Shown here one piece after another: positions 1 through 8,843 of a stretch of DNA of 64,000 nucleotides. Position numbers and translations under genes: made by a program. The DNA is taken from NCBI RefSeq assembly GCF_008370495.1, contig NZ_VTUX01000001.1, forward strand, positions 682,001 to 746,000, written 5' to 3'. Origin of the DNA: Pseudohalioglobus sediminis. GTDB lineage: Bacteria; Pseudomonadota; Gammaproteobacteria; Pseudomonadales; Halieaceae. The number at the start of each line of letters is the position of its first letter. Within the stretch, counting starts at the first letter, position 1. Under the pieces are notes generated by a model. The model worked only from the letters and a program-made list of their open reading frames with translations, ran no database searches and was not told the DNA's origin.

Positions 1-1135
1 CGTTACTCAGTTCCTCGGTCTGGTAATAGGCCCCGGCGAGAAACTCGACGAAGCCCCCTGTGGGTGAGGACCACAGCAGTTCCTGGCTGAACTGCTCATG
101 CTCCTCGGTCCGGCCGCGATTCAGAAAGCGCAACGGACTGTAATCGGTGTCGAGTTCATTGGTGAATTCATACTCGGTGTAGGCAGTGATGGAGCGCAAC
201 GTATGCTCACCCAGCGCCCATTCCACAGTCAGTTGCGCAACATTGGACTCGGTATCATCAAACAGGCCAGTCTCTTCAAAACCGAGATCGTACTGTTCGT
301 AATCAAAACCCGCGCGGAAGCCGGGATCGCCAAAGCCCTGGTACAGGGCGGTAGCTGTGGGGCTGGCCAGCGAAATAACCTGCTGCCGGCCATCCACATC
401 ATTGGTGTTGTGCTCAACTTTCAACAGGAAGTTCAAATCCTGGGTGGCGTCCCATTCGAGAACACCACGCACTGAAAGGTTGTCCTGCTGGGGGCCATCT
501 TCACCGCCTTTTGCCTTGTTCTCGACATAACCGTCGTCGTCGTACTTCTTGGCCACCAGGCGTCCACGCAGATTGTCCGTAAACGGACCAGAGACCATGC
601 CGGTGATGCCAAATCCATCCAACTCGGTGCGATAACCCACCTCGAGGAAGGACTCAAACTCGTCTGTGGGCCGTGCTGTAGTGATGTTGATGGCGCCCGC
701 GATAGTATTCTTGCCAAACAGCGTTGACTGGGGCCCCTTGAGTACCTCAACACGCTCAATATCCAGGAATTTGCCCCGTGCACTGCGGCCGCGACCATAG
801 TAAACCCCGTCTATGAAGGTACCCACCGACTGCTCGAAACCGTAGTTGATTCCCGAGCCGATACCGCGGATGAACAACTGGGTGCCTGCGCCACCTTCTG
901 CTACATGGATATTGGGCATATACACGGTGAGGTCTTCAAGACTGCTCAGGCCCCGCTCTTCAATGGCCTCGCCGCTCATCACACTGATGGCGATGGGTAC
1001 ATCCTGCAAGCCCTCGACACGTTTGGTTGCGGTGACCACAACTTCCTCGAGAGCCTGGCTGGATGCCGGCATGCTGGCGACAGCCGACACCGCGGCTATT
1101 GAGAGCGCGAGCGCAGTCCTGTTGAAATGCTGCAT
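1..1135 (-). CDS. TonB-dependent outer-membrane receptor, N-terminal part (cut by window edge)
   Basis: Outer-membrane beta-barrel transporter that takes up a ligand using TonB energy. The open frame runs off the left edge, so only about 378 N-terminal residues are seen. It begins with a signal peptide (hydrophobic stretch ending near ASSQA), followed by LEEVVVTATKR, a TonB-box-like segment, and then the plug domain with the typical VEVLKGPQSTLFGKN motif and a DGVYYGRG loop. Later residues look like barrel strands. The start ATG is at 1135. The plug resembles the receptors common in marine Gammaproteobacteria; the substrate cannot be told. It lies downstream of the guaA terminator in the same direction, so it probably has its own promoter in 1136-1340, although I could not pick a convincing one. 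Confidence 0.9.
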   Translation of the reverse strand, partial: MQHFNRTALALSIAAVSAVASMPASSQALEEVVVTATKRVEGLQDVPIAISVMSGEAIEERGLSSLEDLTVYMPNIHVAEGGAGTQLFIRGIGSGINYGFEQSVGTFIDGVYYGRGRSARGKFLDIERVEVLKGPQSTLFGKNTIAGAINITTARPTDEFESFLEVGYRTELDGFGITGMVSGPFTDNLRGRLVAKKYDDDGYVENKAKGGEDGPQQDNLSVRGVLEWDATQDLNFLLKVEHNTNDVDGRQQVISLASPTATALYQGFGDPGFRAGFDYEQYDLGFEETGLFDDTESNVAQLTVEWALGEHTLRSITAYTEYEFTNELDTDYSPLRFLNRGRTEEHEQFSQELLWSSPTGGFVEFLAGAYYQTEELSN

Positions 1136-1467
1136 GGTTAACTTCCCTACTGTGCTGTTATTTTTATTAGGCACGACACGGCTACGCGCCCGCCTGCGGA
1201 GTGAAAAGACTAGCAAGGGGGCAGCAAATTCGTACAGCGAAATAATTACGCTGAAAAAGAACCCAGGGCGCGCGCCAATGCCCACAACCTCGCCAATGCA
1301 GCGGCGCAGTGGCGGGGAAATCCCCGCCGCCCGGGACAGAACAAAAAACCCACCGCGAGACGCCTCGCGGTGGGTTTCCTGTAATGACTCAGTGCCAGTT
1401 CAAACTGGCTGCGTCACATGAGCCAAACCTCCCGTCTTGCGCAAAAGAGGTCAACTCCGTGGGAAGG
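1136..1467. other. Intergenic region with three perfect inverted repeats
   Basis: This 332-base gap between guaA and the TonB receptor has no convincing gene. It holds an 8-bp inverted repeat at 1311-1328 (GGCGGGGA / TCCCCGCC), the 14-bp guaA terminator stem at 1346-1377, and a 7-bp inverted repeat at 1394-1409 (GCCAGTT / AACTGGC). The left 170 bases must contain the receptor's leader and promoter, but no clear -35/-10 pair stands out. Confidence 0.6.
1343..1377 (-). terminator. Rho-independent terminator after guaA
   Basis: A perfect 14-bp stem (left arm 1346-1359, right arm 1364-1377) closes a 4-base loop. Read on the minus strand, the hairpin is followed by a run of six T (1348-1343). It lies about 90 bases after the guaA stop codon, so it should end the guaBA transcript. 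Confidence 0.9.
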
Positions 1468-3045
1468 TCACTCCCATTCAATCGTAGCCGGGGGCTTGCT
1501 GCTCACATCGTAGGTGACGCGCGATACGCCGGAGATCTCGTTGATAATCCGGTTAGATGCCCGCTCCAGCAACTCGTAGGGCAGGTGTGCCCAGCGCGCG
1601 GTCATGAAATCCACGGTTTCCACTGCACGCAGGGCGATCACGTATTCGTAGCGTCGGCCATCACCCACCACGCCCACCGATTTGACTGGCAGGAACACGG
1701 CGAAGGCCTGGCTGGTCTTCTCGTACCAGCCTTCCTTACGCAGTTCCTCGATAAAGATGGCATCTGCCTCACGCAGCAGGTCAGCGTACTCTTTCTTTAC
1801 TTCACCCAGGATGCGCACACCGAGGCCCGGCCCGGGGAAGGGATGGCGGTACACCATGTCGTAAGGCAGCCCCAGCTCCAGGCCGATCTGGCGCACCTCG
1901 TCCTTGAACAGCTCGCGCAGCGGCTCCACCAGCTCCAGTTCCATATCCTCAGGCAGGCCACCCACGTTGTGATGGGACTTGATCACGTGCGCCTTGCCGG
2001 TCTTGGCGCCGGCAGATTCAATCACGTCAGGGTAGATGGTTCCCTGCGCCAGCCACTTCACGTCCTGTATGCTCGCGGCCTGCTCATCGAACACCTCGAT
2101 GAAGGTATTGCCGATGACTTTGCGCTTTGCTTCCGGGTCAGCCACTCCCTTGAGCTTACCGAGGAACAGCTCTTCGGCATCAGCCCGGATCACCTTGACG
2201 CCCATATTGCGGGCGAACATATCCATGACATGGTCACCCTCGTGCAGCCGTAACAGGCCGTTGTCAACGAACACACAGGTAAGCTGGTCGCCTATAGCCC
2301 GGTGCAGCAGGGCCGCGACCACGGAGGAGTCCACGCCGCCGGACAGCCCCAACAGGACCTTGTCGTCGCCCACTGTGGCGCGTACCCGCTCTATGGCATC
2401 CTCTACAATATTGGCCGGCGTCCACAGTGCTTTGCACTCGCACTGCTCCAGTACAAAATGCTCGAAAATGCGCTTGCCCTGCAGGGTGTGCGTCACTTCC
2501 GGGTGAAATTGGATACCAAAAAACGGCTTCTCCCGGTGCGCCATGCCGGCGATAGGGCAACTTTCGGTTTCTGCGATCAGCTCGAAATCCGGTGGCAGCT
2601 CGACCACTTTGTCTCCGTGGCTCATCCACACATCGAGCAGTGCATTGCCGGCATCGTCAATGTGGTCGCGAATATCGTGCAGCAAGCCACCATTACCAAC
2701 CTGCCGTATCTGTGCGTAACCGAATTCGCTCACCGGCGAACCCTGCACCCTGCCACCGAACTGCTCCGCCATGGTTTGCATGCCATAGCAAATTCCCAGC
2801 ACCGGCACGCCCAGCTCAAATACCAGGCTGGGAGCCCGCGGTGAGGCATCTGCGGCCACTGATTCCGGACCACCCGAGAGAATGATTCCGCGGGGATTGT
2901 ATTCGCGGATCTCCTCTTCGCTCATGTCGTAGGCGCGAATTTCGCTGTATACCCCGACCTCGCGCACGCGGCGCGCAATCAGCTGCGTATACTGGGAGCC
3001 AAAGTCCAGTATGAGTATTTTCTGGGCGTGGATATCTGCGCTCAT
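1468..3045 (-). CDS. guaA: GMP synthase (glutamine-hydrolysing)
   Basis: Converts XMP to GMP using ATP and glutamine, the last step of guanine nucleotide synthesis; cytosolic. At 525 residues it matches the E. coli enzyme. The class I glutamine amidotransferase domain comes first, with nucleophile Cys86 in LGICYGMQ and the later FHPEVTH His/Glu pair. The ATP-pyrophosphatase domain follows with the P-loop [11 protein letters not shown], and then the C-terminal dimerisation domain ending PPATIEWE. The frame is open 27 codons further upstream, but the ATG at 3045 gives the normal N-terminus ([16 protein letters not shown]) and has AGGAA seven bases before it. It follows guaB in the same direction across a 162-base spacer, forming the usual guaBA operon. 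Confidence 0.98.
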   Translation of the reverse strand: MSADIHAQKILILDFGSQYTQLIARRVREVGVYSEIRAYDMSEEEIREYNPRGIILSGGPESVAADASPRAPSLVFELGVPVLGICYGMQTMAEQFGGRVQGSPVSEFGYAQIRQVGNGGLLHDIRDHIDDAGNALLDVWMSHGDKVVELPPDFELIAETESCPIAGMAHREKPFFGIQFHPEVTHTLQGKRIFEHFVLEQCECKALWTPANIVEDAIERVRATVGDDKVLLGLSGGVDSSVVAALLHRAIGDQLTCVFVDNGLLRLHEGDHVMDMFARNMGVKVIRADAEELFLGKLKGVADPEAKRKVIGNTFIEVFDEQAASIQDVKWLAQGTIYPDVIESAGAKTGKAHVIKSHHNVGGLPEDMELELVEPLRELFKDEVRQIGLELGLPYDMVYRHPFPGPGLGVRILGEVKKEYADLLREADAIFIEELRKEGWYEKTSQAFAVFLPVKSVGVVGDGRRYEYVIALRAVETVDFMTARWAHLPYELLERASNRIINEISGVSRVTYDVSSKPPATIEWE

Positions 3046-3152
3046 GTCTGTTCCTGAATTGGATGCTTGTTGCGGGACTGCGTACTCGACCTCGGCCTCA
3101 TCGCGCCCTCGCAGGCTGGGGCCCACAATACTCGACTACACGCCGCTGGATT

Positions 3153-3189
3153 CCGCCATGGCGGACCACCGCCCGCGCGGGAATGGCGG
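3153..3189. repeat. Palindromic, REP-like spacer element between guaB and guaA
   Basis: Two perfect palindromes lie side by side: CCGCCATGGCGG at 3153-3164 and CCCGCGCGGG at 3172-3181. In addition CCGCCAT (3153-3159) can pair with ATGGCGG (3183-3189), so alternative hairpins are possible. The look is that of an intergenic REP/BIME element inside an operon. No second copy was noticed by eye in this window, so REP identity is an inference. Confidence 0.45.
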
Positions 3190-3207
3190 CAGGCCCCTGG
3201 TAAATCT

Positions 3208-4677
3208 CTACCGCACCGGATAATTGGGGGCTTCCTTGGTGATGGATACATCGTGCACATGGCTCTCGGACATGCCTGCAGCAGTCACTCGCACGAACTC
3301 GGGGCGCGTGCGCATGGTGTCCATGTCGGCGCTGCCGGTGTAGCCCATGGCAGACCTTACACCGCCCATCAACTGATGCACGATAGCCGTGACCGGGCCT
3401 TTGTAGGGCACGCGCCCTTCAATACCTTCTGGCACGAGTTTCTCAGCGCCTTTGCTGGCGTCCTGGAAATAACGGTCCGAGGAGCCCTGGGTCTTGGACA
3501 TGGCGCCCAGTGAGCCCATGCCGCGATAGGCCTTGTACGTTCGCCCCTGGTAAAGCTCTACCTCTCCTGGAGCTTCCTCGGTGCCCGCGAACATGCTGCC
3601 CATCATCACCGAATGCGCCCCGGCAACAAAGGCCTTGGCGATATCGCCAGAGAAGCGAATGCCGCCGTCCGCTATCAGTGGCACGCCCCTTGGTGCGAGT
3701 GCCTCGGCCACATTGGCAATGGCAGAAATCTGCGGCACACCGATGCCGGTCACAATCCGCGTGGTACAGATGGAGCCGGGGCCGATCCCCACTTTGACGG
3801 CATCGGCGCCCGCTTCGGCGAGTGCCACGGCGGCCTCTGCGGTGGCGATATTGCCCCCGATCACCTGCATGAAGGGATAGGCCGCCTTGATCATGCGTAC
3901 CCGGTCGATCACGTTGCGCGAGTGGCCGTGCGCTGTGTCCACAACGAGCACATCCACTCCGGCGTTGATCAGCGCCTCGACACGATCGTCTGTGTCCGGG
4001 CTGGTACCGACAGACGCTCCAACGCGCAATTGGCCGTAGGAATCCTTGCACGCGTTGGGAAAGCTCTCTGCCTTGTCGAAGTCCTTGACGGTGATCATCC
4101 CTTTCAGGTCGAAGGCGTCATTGACCACGAGAATTTTCTCAATGCGATGGCGATGCAGGAGCCCCTGCACCTCTTCGGCACCGGCGCCCTCTTTCACGGT
4201 GACCAGTTGGTCCCTGGGGGTCATGATATCCGACACCAGTTTGGTGTGGTCTGACTCGAACCGCAGATCACGGCGCGTGACGATCCCCACCAGGTCCTCG
4301 CCATTGAGCACCGGCACCCCGGAGATGCCGTGCGATGCGGTCAGCTCCAGCAGCTCGGCTATGGTGGCTGACTGTTGAATAGTGATGGGGTCCTTGACCA
4401 CGCCACTTTCAAACTTTTTCACCTTGCGCACCTGCTCGGCCTGATCCTCCAGGGACATGCTCTTGTGGATAATGCCGATGCCACCTTCCTGGGCCATCGC
4501 GATCGCCAGACGGGATTCCGTCACGGTATCCATGGCCGCGGAGACCAGCGGGATGTTGAGCTCGATTTCACGCGTGAGCCGGGACTTCAGGCAAACGTCT
4601 GTCGCCACGACTTCCGAGTAGCCTGGCAGTAGCAGGACATCATCGAAGGTCAGGGCTTCCTGGGCGATACGCAGCAT
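3208..4677 (-). CDS. guaB: IMP dehydrogenase
   Basis: Oxidises IMP to XMP with NAD+, the committed step toward GMP. At 489 residues it is one residue longer than the E. coli enzyme. The barrel begins right after [16 protein letters not shown]; a pair of CBS domains is inserted at about residues 95-205 ([21 protein letters not shown] and the second copy). The catalytic loop GPGSICTTR with its nucleophilic Cys and the DGGIRFSGD phosphate site are present. The frame is open 30 codons upstream of the ATG at 4677, but that part crosses the promoter and is not family-like. It is first in the guaBA operon and divergent from xseA. Confidence 0.98.
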   Translation of the reverse strand: MLRIAQEALTFDDVLLLPGYSEVVATDVCLKSRLTREIELNIPLVSAAMDTVTESRLAIAMAQEGGIGIIHKSMSLEDQAEQVRKVKKFESGVVKDPITIQQSATIAELLELTASHGISGVPVLNGEDLVGIVTRRDLRFESDHTKLVSDIMTPRDQLVTVKEGAGAEEVQGLLHRHRIEKILVVNDAFDLKGMITVKDFDKAESFPNACKDSYGQLRVGASVGTSPDTDDRVEALINAGVDVLVVDTAHGHSRNVIDRVRMIKAAYPFMQVIGGNIATAEAAVALAEAGADAVKVGIGPGSICTTRIVTGIGVPQISAIANVAEALAPRGVPLIADGGIRFSGDIAKAFVAGAHSVMMGSMFAGTEEAPGEVELYQGRTYKAYRGMGSLGAMSKTQGSSDRYFQDASKGAEKLVPEGIEGRVPYKGPVTAIVHQLMGGVRSAMGYTGSADMDTMRTRPEFVRVTAAGMSESHVHDVSITKEAPNYPVR

Positions 4678-4717
4678 TGGGGGCGTCTCCGGCTGGCGGG
4701 TTAAAATTAAACGTGCA

Positions 4718-4747
4718 ATTATAGCTTTCCGGCTCGCCTCCAGTAAA
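4718..4747 (-). promoter_or_regulatory. Putative sigma70 promoter of guaBA
   Basis: On the minus strand a perfect -10 box TATAAT (4723-4718) is preceded, after an 18-base spacer, by TTTACT (4747-4742) as a -35 box matching four of six. Transcription would begin about 35 bases before the guaB ATG. This spacer also carries the 5' end of the divergent xseA gene, so the two are likely to share regulation. Confidence 0.6.
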
Positions 4748-4759
4748 TAGAAGTTCACT

Positions 4760-6133
4760 GTGACCAACCCGTTTCACAACGCCTCGCAACCCGTCGCGCT
4801 CACCGTCAGCCAGCTCAACCGCCAGGCCCGCAACCTGCTGGAGAGCCACTTCGACTTTGTCTGGGTAGAGGGGGAAATAAGCAACCTGGCGGTACCGTCA
4901 TCGGGCCACTGGTACTTTTCGCTCAAGGACGGCAGCGCGCAGGTGCGCTGCGCCATGTTTCGTGGTCGCAACCAGCGCGTGCGCTTCGCGCCGGAAAACG
5001 GTGACCACATCCGCCTGCGCTGCCGAGTCTCGCTGTACGAGGGGCGGGGAGAATTCCAGCTCATTGTTGAACACATGGAACTGGCGGGCGCCGGTGCCCT
5101 GCAGGCAGCCTTCGAAAAACTGAAGGCGAAACTGCTCGCGGAAGGGCTGTTCGACAGCGCACGCAAACGCGCTTTGCCAGAGCATATCGCCCATCTCGGC
5201 GTGGTCACCTCACCGACCGGTGCCGCCATACATGACATCCTCACGGTGCTGCAGCGCCGCTGTCCTGCCATCGAGGTATCGATCTTTCCGGTGGCGGTTC
5301 AGGGCGAAGCCGCCGCCGGTGAGATCGCCGCAGCGATCGCCCGGGCCAACCAGCTGCAGCGAGACGGCAAGATACAGCTGGACGCCCTGATCGTCGGCCG
5401 GGGCGGCGGTTCGATGGAAGACCTGTGGGCGTTCAATGAGGAGATTGTGGCACGCGCCATCGCCGCCAGCACCCTGCCGATCGTATCAGCGGTCGGCCAT
5501 GAGGTGGACTTCACCATCGCCGACATGGCGGCAGACCAGCGCGCCGCCACGCCGTCCGCAGCGGCGGAAATGTTGAGCCCCGACCAGCAGGAACAACGCC
5601 AGCGCCTGCTTCAGCTGGAGGCGGAACTGGTGCGCCAGATGCGTCGCCGGCTGGCTGACAGCTATACGCGGATCAACCACCTGCGGGCGCGCCTCAAGCA
5701 CCCGGGCGCCCTGCTGCGGGAGCAATCGCAGCGCCTCGACAGCGCTGAACAGCGACTGCTGCGTGCCCAGGCCAACCTGCTGGCGCAAAAGCGCGGCGAG
5801 CTGCGCCTGATCGAATCGCGGTTTCTCGCCCGTCATCCGGGCAAGCGCGTCCAGCAAACACAGAAAGAACTCACGGCCCTGCAAACCAGGCTACAGGGTA
5901 CCATGCGCACGAGGCTGCTGGAGGGGCGGGAACGGCTGACGCATCTGGCCAGGCTGCTGGACTCGCTGAGCCCACTGAACACCCTGTCCCGTGGTTACGC
6001 CATTGTCAGCAGGCCTTCCGGAGCCGTGGTCACCCAGGCAGAAGATGTGCAGGTCGGCGACACCCTGACGGCGCGGCTGGCGCGAGGCCAGCTGTCGGTC
6101 ACAGTGACCGATACGGAAACGAGTGAGGAATGA
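4760..6133 (+). CDS. xseA: Exodeoxyribonuclease VII large subunit
   Basis: Large subunit of the single-strand-specific exonuclease VII; cytosolic. It has 457 residues against 456 in E. coli. The N-terminal OB fold (about residues 10-105, [10 protein letters not shown] and [10 protein letters not shown]) binds DNA. The catalytic domain carries [14 protein letters not shown] and the conserved [14 protein letters not shown] and [11 protein letters not shown] motifs. A long coiled-coil region follows, and the protein ends with the family's short C-terminal segment (LSRGYAIV). The start is GTG at 4760 with a weak ribosome-binding site. It is the first gene on this strand and divergent from guaB; the small subunit xseB is not next to it. 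Confidence 0.97.
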   Translation: MTNPFHNASQPVALTVSQLNRQARNLLESHFDFVWVEGEISNLAVPSSGHWYFSLKDGSAQVRCAMFRGRNQRVRFAPENGDHIRLRCRVSLYEGRGEFQLIVEHMELAGAGALQAAFEKLKAKLLAEGLFDSARKRALPEHIAHLGVVTSPTGAAIHDILTVLQRRCPAIEVSIFPVAVQGEAAAGEIAAAIARANQLQRDGKIQLDALIVGRGGGSMEDLWAFNEEIVARAIAASTLPIVSAVGHEVDFTIADMAADQRAATPSAAAEMLSPDQQEQRQRLLQLEAELVRQMRRRLADSYTRINHLRARLKHPGALLREQSQRLDSAEQRLLRAQANLLAQKRGELRLIESRFLARHPGKRVQQTQKELTALQTRLQGTMRTRLLEGRERLTHLARLLDSLSPLNTLSRGYAIVSRPSGAVVTQAEDVQVGDTLTARLARGQLSVTVTDTETSEE

Positions 6134-6178
6134 CAGACAACGGCGACTGGCATACCCGCCAGGCGCACGCCAGGGGAA

Positions 6179-6826
6179 CTAGTATTTGGCGGGCAGCCGC
6201 GTGTTGATGATGATATGCCGCCCCTCAAAGCGAATGTACTCGCCGATGGTGAGGTCCTTGAGGATACGTGCAACCATTTCGCGAGAGGCACCCACGCGGT
6301 CAGCGATGTCCTGCTGGGTCAGCTTCTCAGGAATATACAGCGTGCCATCGCCACGCTCTTCCGACAGATCCATCAGCACGTTGGCAACACGGCCATAGAC
6401 ATCCTGCAGCGCCAGGCTCTTCACATCGGCGGTGAGCTTGCGCACCCGCTGGGCCAGGTTCCTGATCAACTGGCGACCAATATTGGGATGCTCATCAAGC
6501 ACCCGATTGAAATCGTCCTTGAAGATGATGCAGAAGCTGGATTTTTCTACCGTGCGCACGGATGCCGAGCGGGTGGAGTCGTCAAGCAGGGCCAGCTCAC
6601 CGAAATAATCCCCGGCGCCCTGGGTATTCATGATGAATTCCTTGCCGTTCTTGTCAGAGCAGTAAACTTTTACCTTGCCGCTTTCGATAATGAACAGCGA
6701 GTCCGCCGGATCATTTTCGTGAATCACCACGGTGTTTTTCGGGAAAGAGCGGCTTGAACTGCTTGCCGCGAGCGCATCCAGTTCTTCCTGAGAAAGCCCC
6801 TGAAATATCTCTACTTGCTGCAACAT
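6179..6826 (-). CDS. CRP/FNR-family regulator, CRP-like (cAMP-binding residues largely kept)
   Basis: Likely cyclic-nucleotide-responsive transcription factor of 215 residues. The cyclic-nucleotide-binding domain (about residues 10-125) keeps the phosphate-binding pattern of E. coli CRP: GEL with Glu77, then Arg86-Ser87. On the C-helix Thr132 aligns with CRP Thr127, but the next position is Ala rather than Ser. The helix-turn-helix at about 169-191 reads LTQQDIADRVGASREMVARI, with the Arg-Glu-x-x-x-Arg (182, 183, 187) pattern that in CRP reads TGTGA half-sites. There is no N-terminal Cys cluster as in FNR. The ATG at 6826 has AGGTG in front. It is convergent with xseA and divergent from a cyclase gene, which suggests a local cAMP or cGMP circuit (inference). 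Confidence 0.9.
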   Translation of the reverse strand: MLQQVEIFQGLSQEELDALAASSSSRSFPKNTVVIHENDPADSLFIIESGKVKVYCSDKNGKEFIMNTQGAGDYFGELALLDDSTRSASVRTVEKSSFCIIFKDDFNRVLDEHPNIGRQLIRNLAQRVRKLTADVKSLALQDVYGRVANVLMDLSEERGDGTLYIPEKLTQQDIADRVGASREMVARILKDLTIGEYIRFEGRHIIINTRLPAKY

Positions 6827-6954
6827 CTGTGCACCTGACCCCTTTGCCCGCCCTGGCCCCTGAACCTGTGCGCTCAATAGTAACCCAAACTTTCACAAAA
6901 GCGCACCATCGGAGCGCAAAAAACGCCGCCTCAGCAGACTGACGCCGCAATACC

Positions 6955-6979
6955 CTAACCGGTTAGACCCCGTTATACT
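6955..6979 (+). promoter_or_regulatory. Palindrome plus -10 box upstream of the cyclase operon
   Basis: The perfect 12-base palindrome CTAACCGGTTAG (6955-6966) lies seven bases before TATACT (6974-6979), a good -10 box for the gene starting at 7014. No good -35 is visible; the palindrome covers the spacer and touches the expected -35 position, as an operator would. Confidence 0.4.
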
Positions 6980-7013
6980 CAGCGCTGGCATCAAATCAGG
7001 ATACCGTCACCCA

Positions 7014-8459
7014 GTGTCTTCAGGCCCCAGGCAAACCAGCGCCCCGTGGAGCGACTTGTTGCTGCGCAACATGGCGGAGTTGCGCGAGCAGTACAACGCG
7101 GCGAGCGCGCAGCTGGAAGCACACTCCCGGGACGATTTCGAGAAGCTGTTTGACGGCGCGGGCAAACTCAACGAGATGCTGCGCGACCCCGACAGCAACC
7201 GCCATGACGTCATGAATGTGCTTTCGGCGATTCGCGGCTACAGCGAGATGCTGCGCGAGGACCTGGGCACAGTACAGCCCGATATCGATGCGGCCTTGTC
7301 ACGGCTGTTAAAAGCCGTGGATTCCGCAAACAACGAATCAGCCAGCACCGACCAGCCTGCCCGCGCTCGCCGCACCATCACCTCGGAGCCCGGCTTCATT
7401 CTCGCGGTGGATGACCTGCAGGAGAACCGGGAGCTCGCAGCGCGGTATCTATCCCGGTCCGGCCATATCGTGGTTACTGCCAGTGGCGGCGAAGAGGCGC
7501 TGCGAACCCTCGACCAGGCCGATGTCGATGTCGTGCTGCTGGACCTGATGATGCCGGATATGGACGGGCACGAAGTGTTGCGGCGTATCAAGGAGCATCC
7601 GGAATGGCGGGCCACGCCGGTCATTGTCATTTCCGGGCGCCAGGACATGGATGGCATCATCGAGTGTATAGAAGCCGGTGCCGACGACTACCTGTTCAAG
7701 CCCTTCAATCCTGTCCTGCTACAGGCGCGCATCAAGGCTGGGATAGAACGCAAACGCTGGCACGACCGCGAAGAGCTGTACCGGCAACAGCTGGAGCGCA
7801 ACGAGAAGTTTATCCGTGCCACCTTTGGCCGCTACCTGTCCGATGAGATCGTCACCGATATCCTCGAGCGCCCCGAGGGACTCGAACTCGGCGGAGACCT
7901 GCGGCGGGTCACCATCATGATGTCGGATATCCGCGGCTTCACCACTATCAGTGAGCAGCTGGCCCCGGCCCAGGTGGTCACCCTGATCAACCGCTACCTC
8001 GGCGCCATGACCGACATCATCATGGCCCACCAGGGCACCATCGATGAGTTTATCGGCGATGCCATTCTCGCGGTTTTCGGTGCTCCGCAACGACGGGACG
8101 ACGACGCCGACCGCGCCGTGCGCTGCGCGCTGGCGATGCAGGATGCCATGGCCGATATCAATCGGCGCAATCGCGAGGAGGGCCTCCCGGAAATCAGTAC
8201 CGGCATAGCGCTCAACACCGGCGACGTGATTGCCGGCAACATCGGCTCCGAGCGCCGCAGCAAGTACGGATTCGTCGGTCACCCCATGAATGTCACCTCT
8301 CGCATAGAAGACGCCAGTGATGGCGGGGAAATCCTGATCGCGGCCAGCACCCTGGAGGCCCTGCAAGGGGATTACCGCACCGGCCCGGGCCGCGAACTGA
8401 AGGTCAAGGGCATCGATGAGCTGCTCACCGTCCATCCGGTACTGGGAGAGCAGCTGTGA
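7014..8459 (+). CDS. Response regulator with DHp-like N-terminus and class III nucleotide cyclase output
   Basis: A 481-residue three-part signalling protein. Residues about 60-100 resemble the dimerisation/phosphoacceptor helix of a histidine kinase (H64 in HDVMNVLSAIRGYSEML) with no ATPase domain after it. Residues 127-245 form a receiver domain with acidic pair D133/D134, phosphoacceptor D177 (LLDLMMPD) and K229. Residues about 290-475 form a class III adenylate/guanylate cyclase with both metal-binding Asp residues, D305 in SDIRGFT and D349 in FIGDAILAVFG. The place usually held by an adenine-specifying Lys is Glu345, so ATP versus GTP use is uncertain. The start is GTG at 7014. The stop overlaps the next gene's GTG. 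It probably makes a cyclic nucleotide under phosphorelay control. Confidence 0.88.
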   Translation: MSSGPRQTSAPWSDLLLRNMAELREQYNAASAQLEAHSRDDFEKLFDGAGKLNEMLRDPDSNRHDVMNVLSAIRGYSEMLREDLGTVQPDIDAALSRLLKAVDSANNESASTDQPARARRTITSEPGFILAVDDLQENRELAARYLSRSGHIVVTASGGEEALRTLDQADVDVVLLDLMMPDMDGHEVLRRIKEHPEWRATPVIVISGRQDMDGIIECIEAGADDYLFKPFNPVLLQARIKAGIERKRWHDREELYRQQLERNEKFIRATFGRYLSDEIVTDILERPEGLELGGDLRRVTIMMSDIRGFTTISEQLAPAQVVTLINRYLGAMTDIIMAHQGTIDEFIGDAILAVFGAPQRRDDDADRAVRCALAMQDAMADINRRNREEGLPEISTGIALNTGDVIAGNIGSERRSKYGFVGHPMNVTSRIEDASDGGEILIAASTLEALQGDYRTGPGRELKVKGIDELLTVHPVLGEQL

Positions 8460-8827
8460 ACGGCGTCATCCTGCTGGTGGAAGACAACGAACTCAACCGT
8501 GACATGTTGATGCGCCGTCTCAACCGGGCCGGGCTGGAGGTCATTCCTGCAGGGGATGGCCAGCAGGCATTGGACATGATGCGCAGCGAACAGCCGGCAG
8601 TGGTGCTCATGGATATGAACCTGCCCGTCATGGACGGCTGGACCGCCTGTCGCCAGGCCCGGGAAGACGCCTCCATCAGCCATATTCCCATCATTGCCCT
8701 CACCGCTCATGCATCAGACGCCGACCGGCTCAATGCACTGGAGGCAGGCTGCGATGATTACGCCACCAAGCCGGTGGATTTTCCCGGCCTGCTGATCAAG
8801 ATAGCCAAACTCACCGACCCCGATTGA
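8456..8827 (+). CDS. Single-domain response regulator (CheY/DivK-like receiver)
   Basis: A 123-residue stand-alone receiver domain. Acidic residues at 9-10 (VEDN), phosphoacceptor D53 (LMDMNLPVMDG), T83 and K105 are all present, so it should accept a phosphate. No output domain follows. Its GTG start overlaps the stop of the cyclase gene (GTGA), and the kinase gene begins 16 bases after it, so the three are one operon. The likely role is to carry phosphate between the kinase and the cyclase protein, or to compete for it (inference). Confidence 0.9.
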   Translation: MNGVILLVEDNELNRDMLMRRLNRAGLEVIPAGDGQQALDMMRSEQPAVVLMDMNLPVMDGWTACRQAREDASISHIPIIALTAHASDADRLNALEAGCDDYATKPVDFPGLLIKIAKLTDPD

Positions 8828-8843
8828 GAGACACAGGAACCCC

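Noticed and set aside
3046-3126. 27-codon N-terminal extension of guaA
   Set aside because: Family length and a good ribosome-binding site point to the ATG at 3045; the extension lies in the palindrome-rich spacer.
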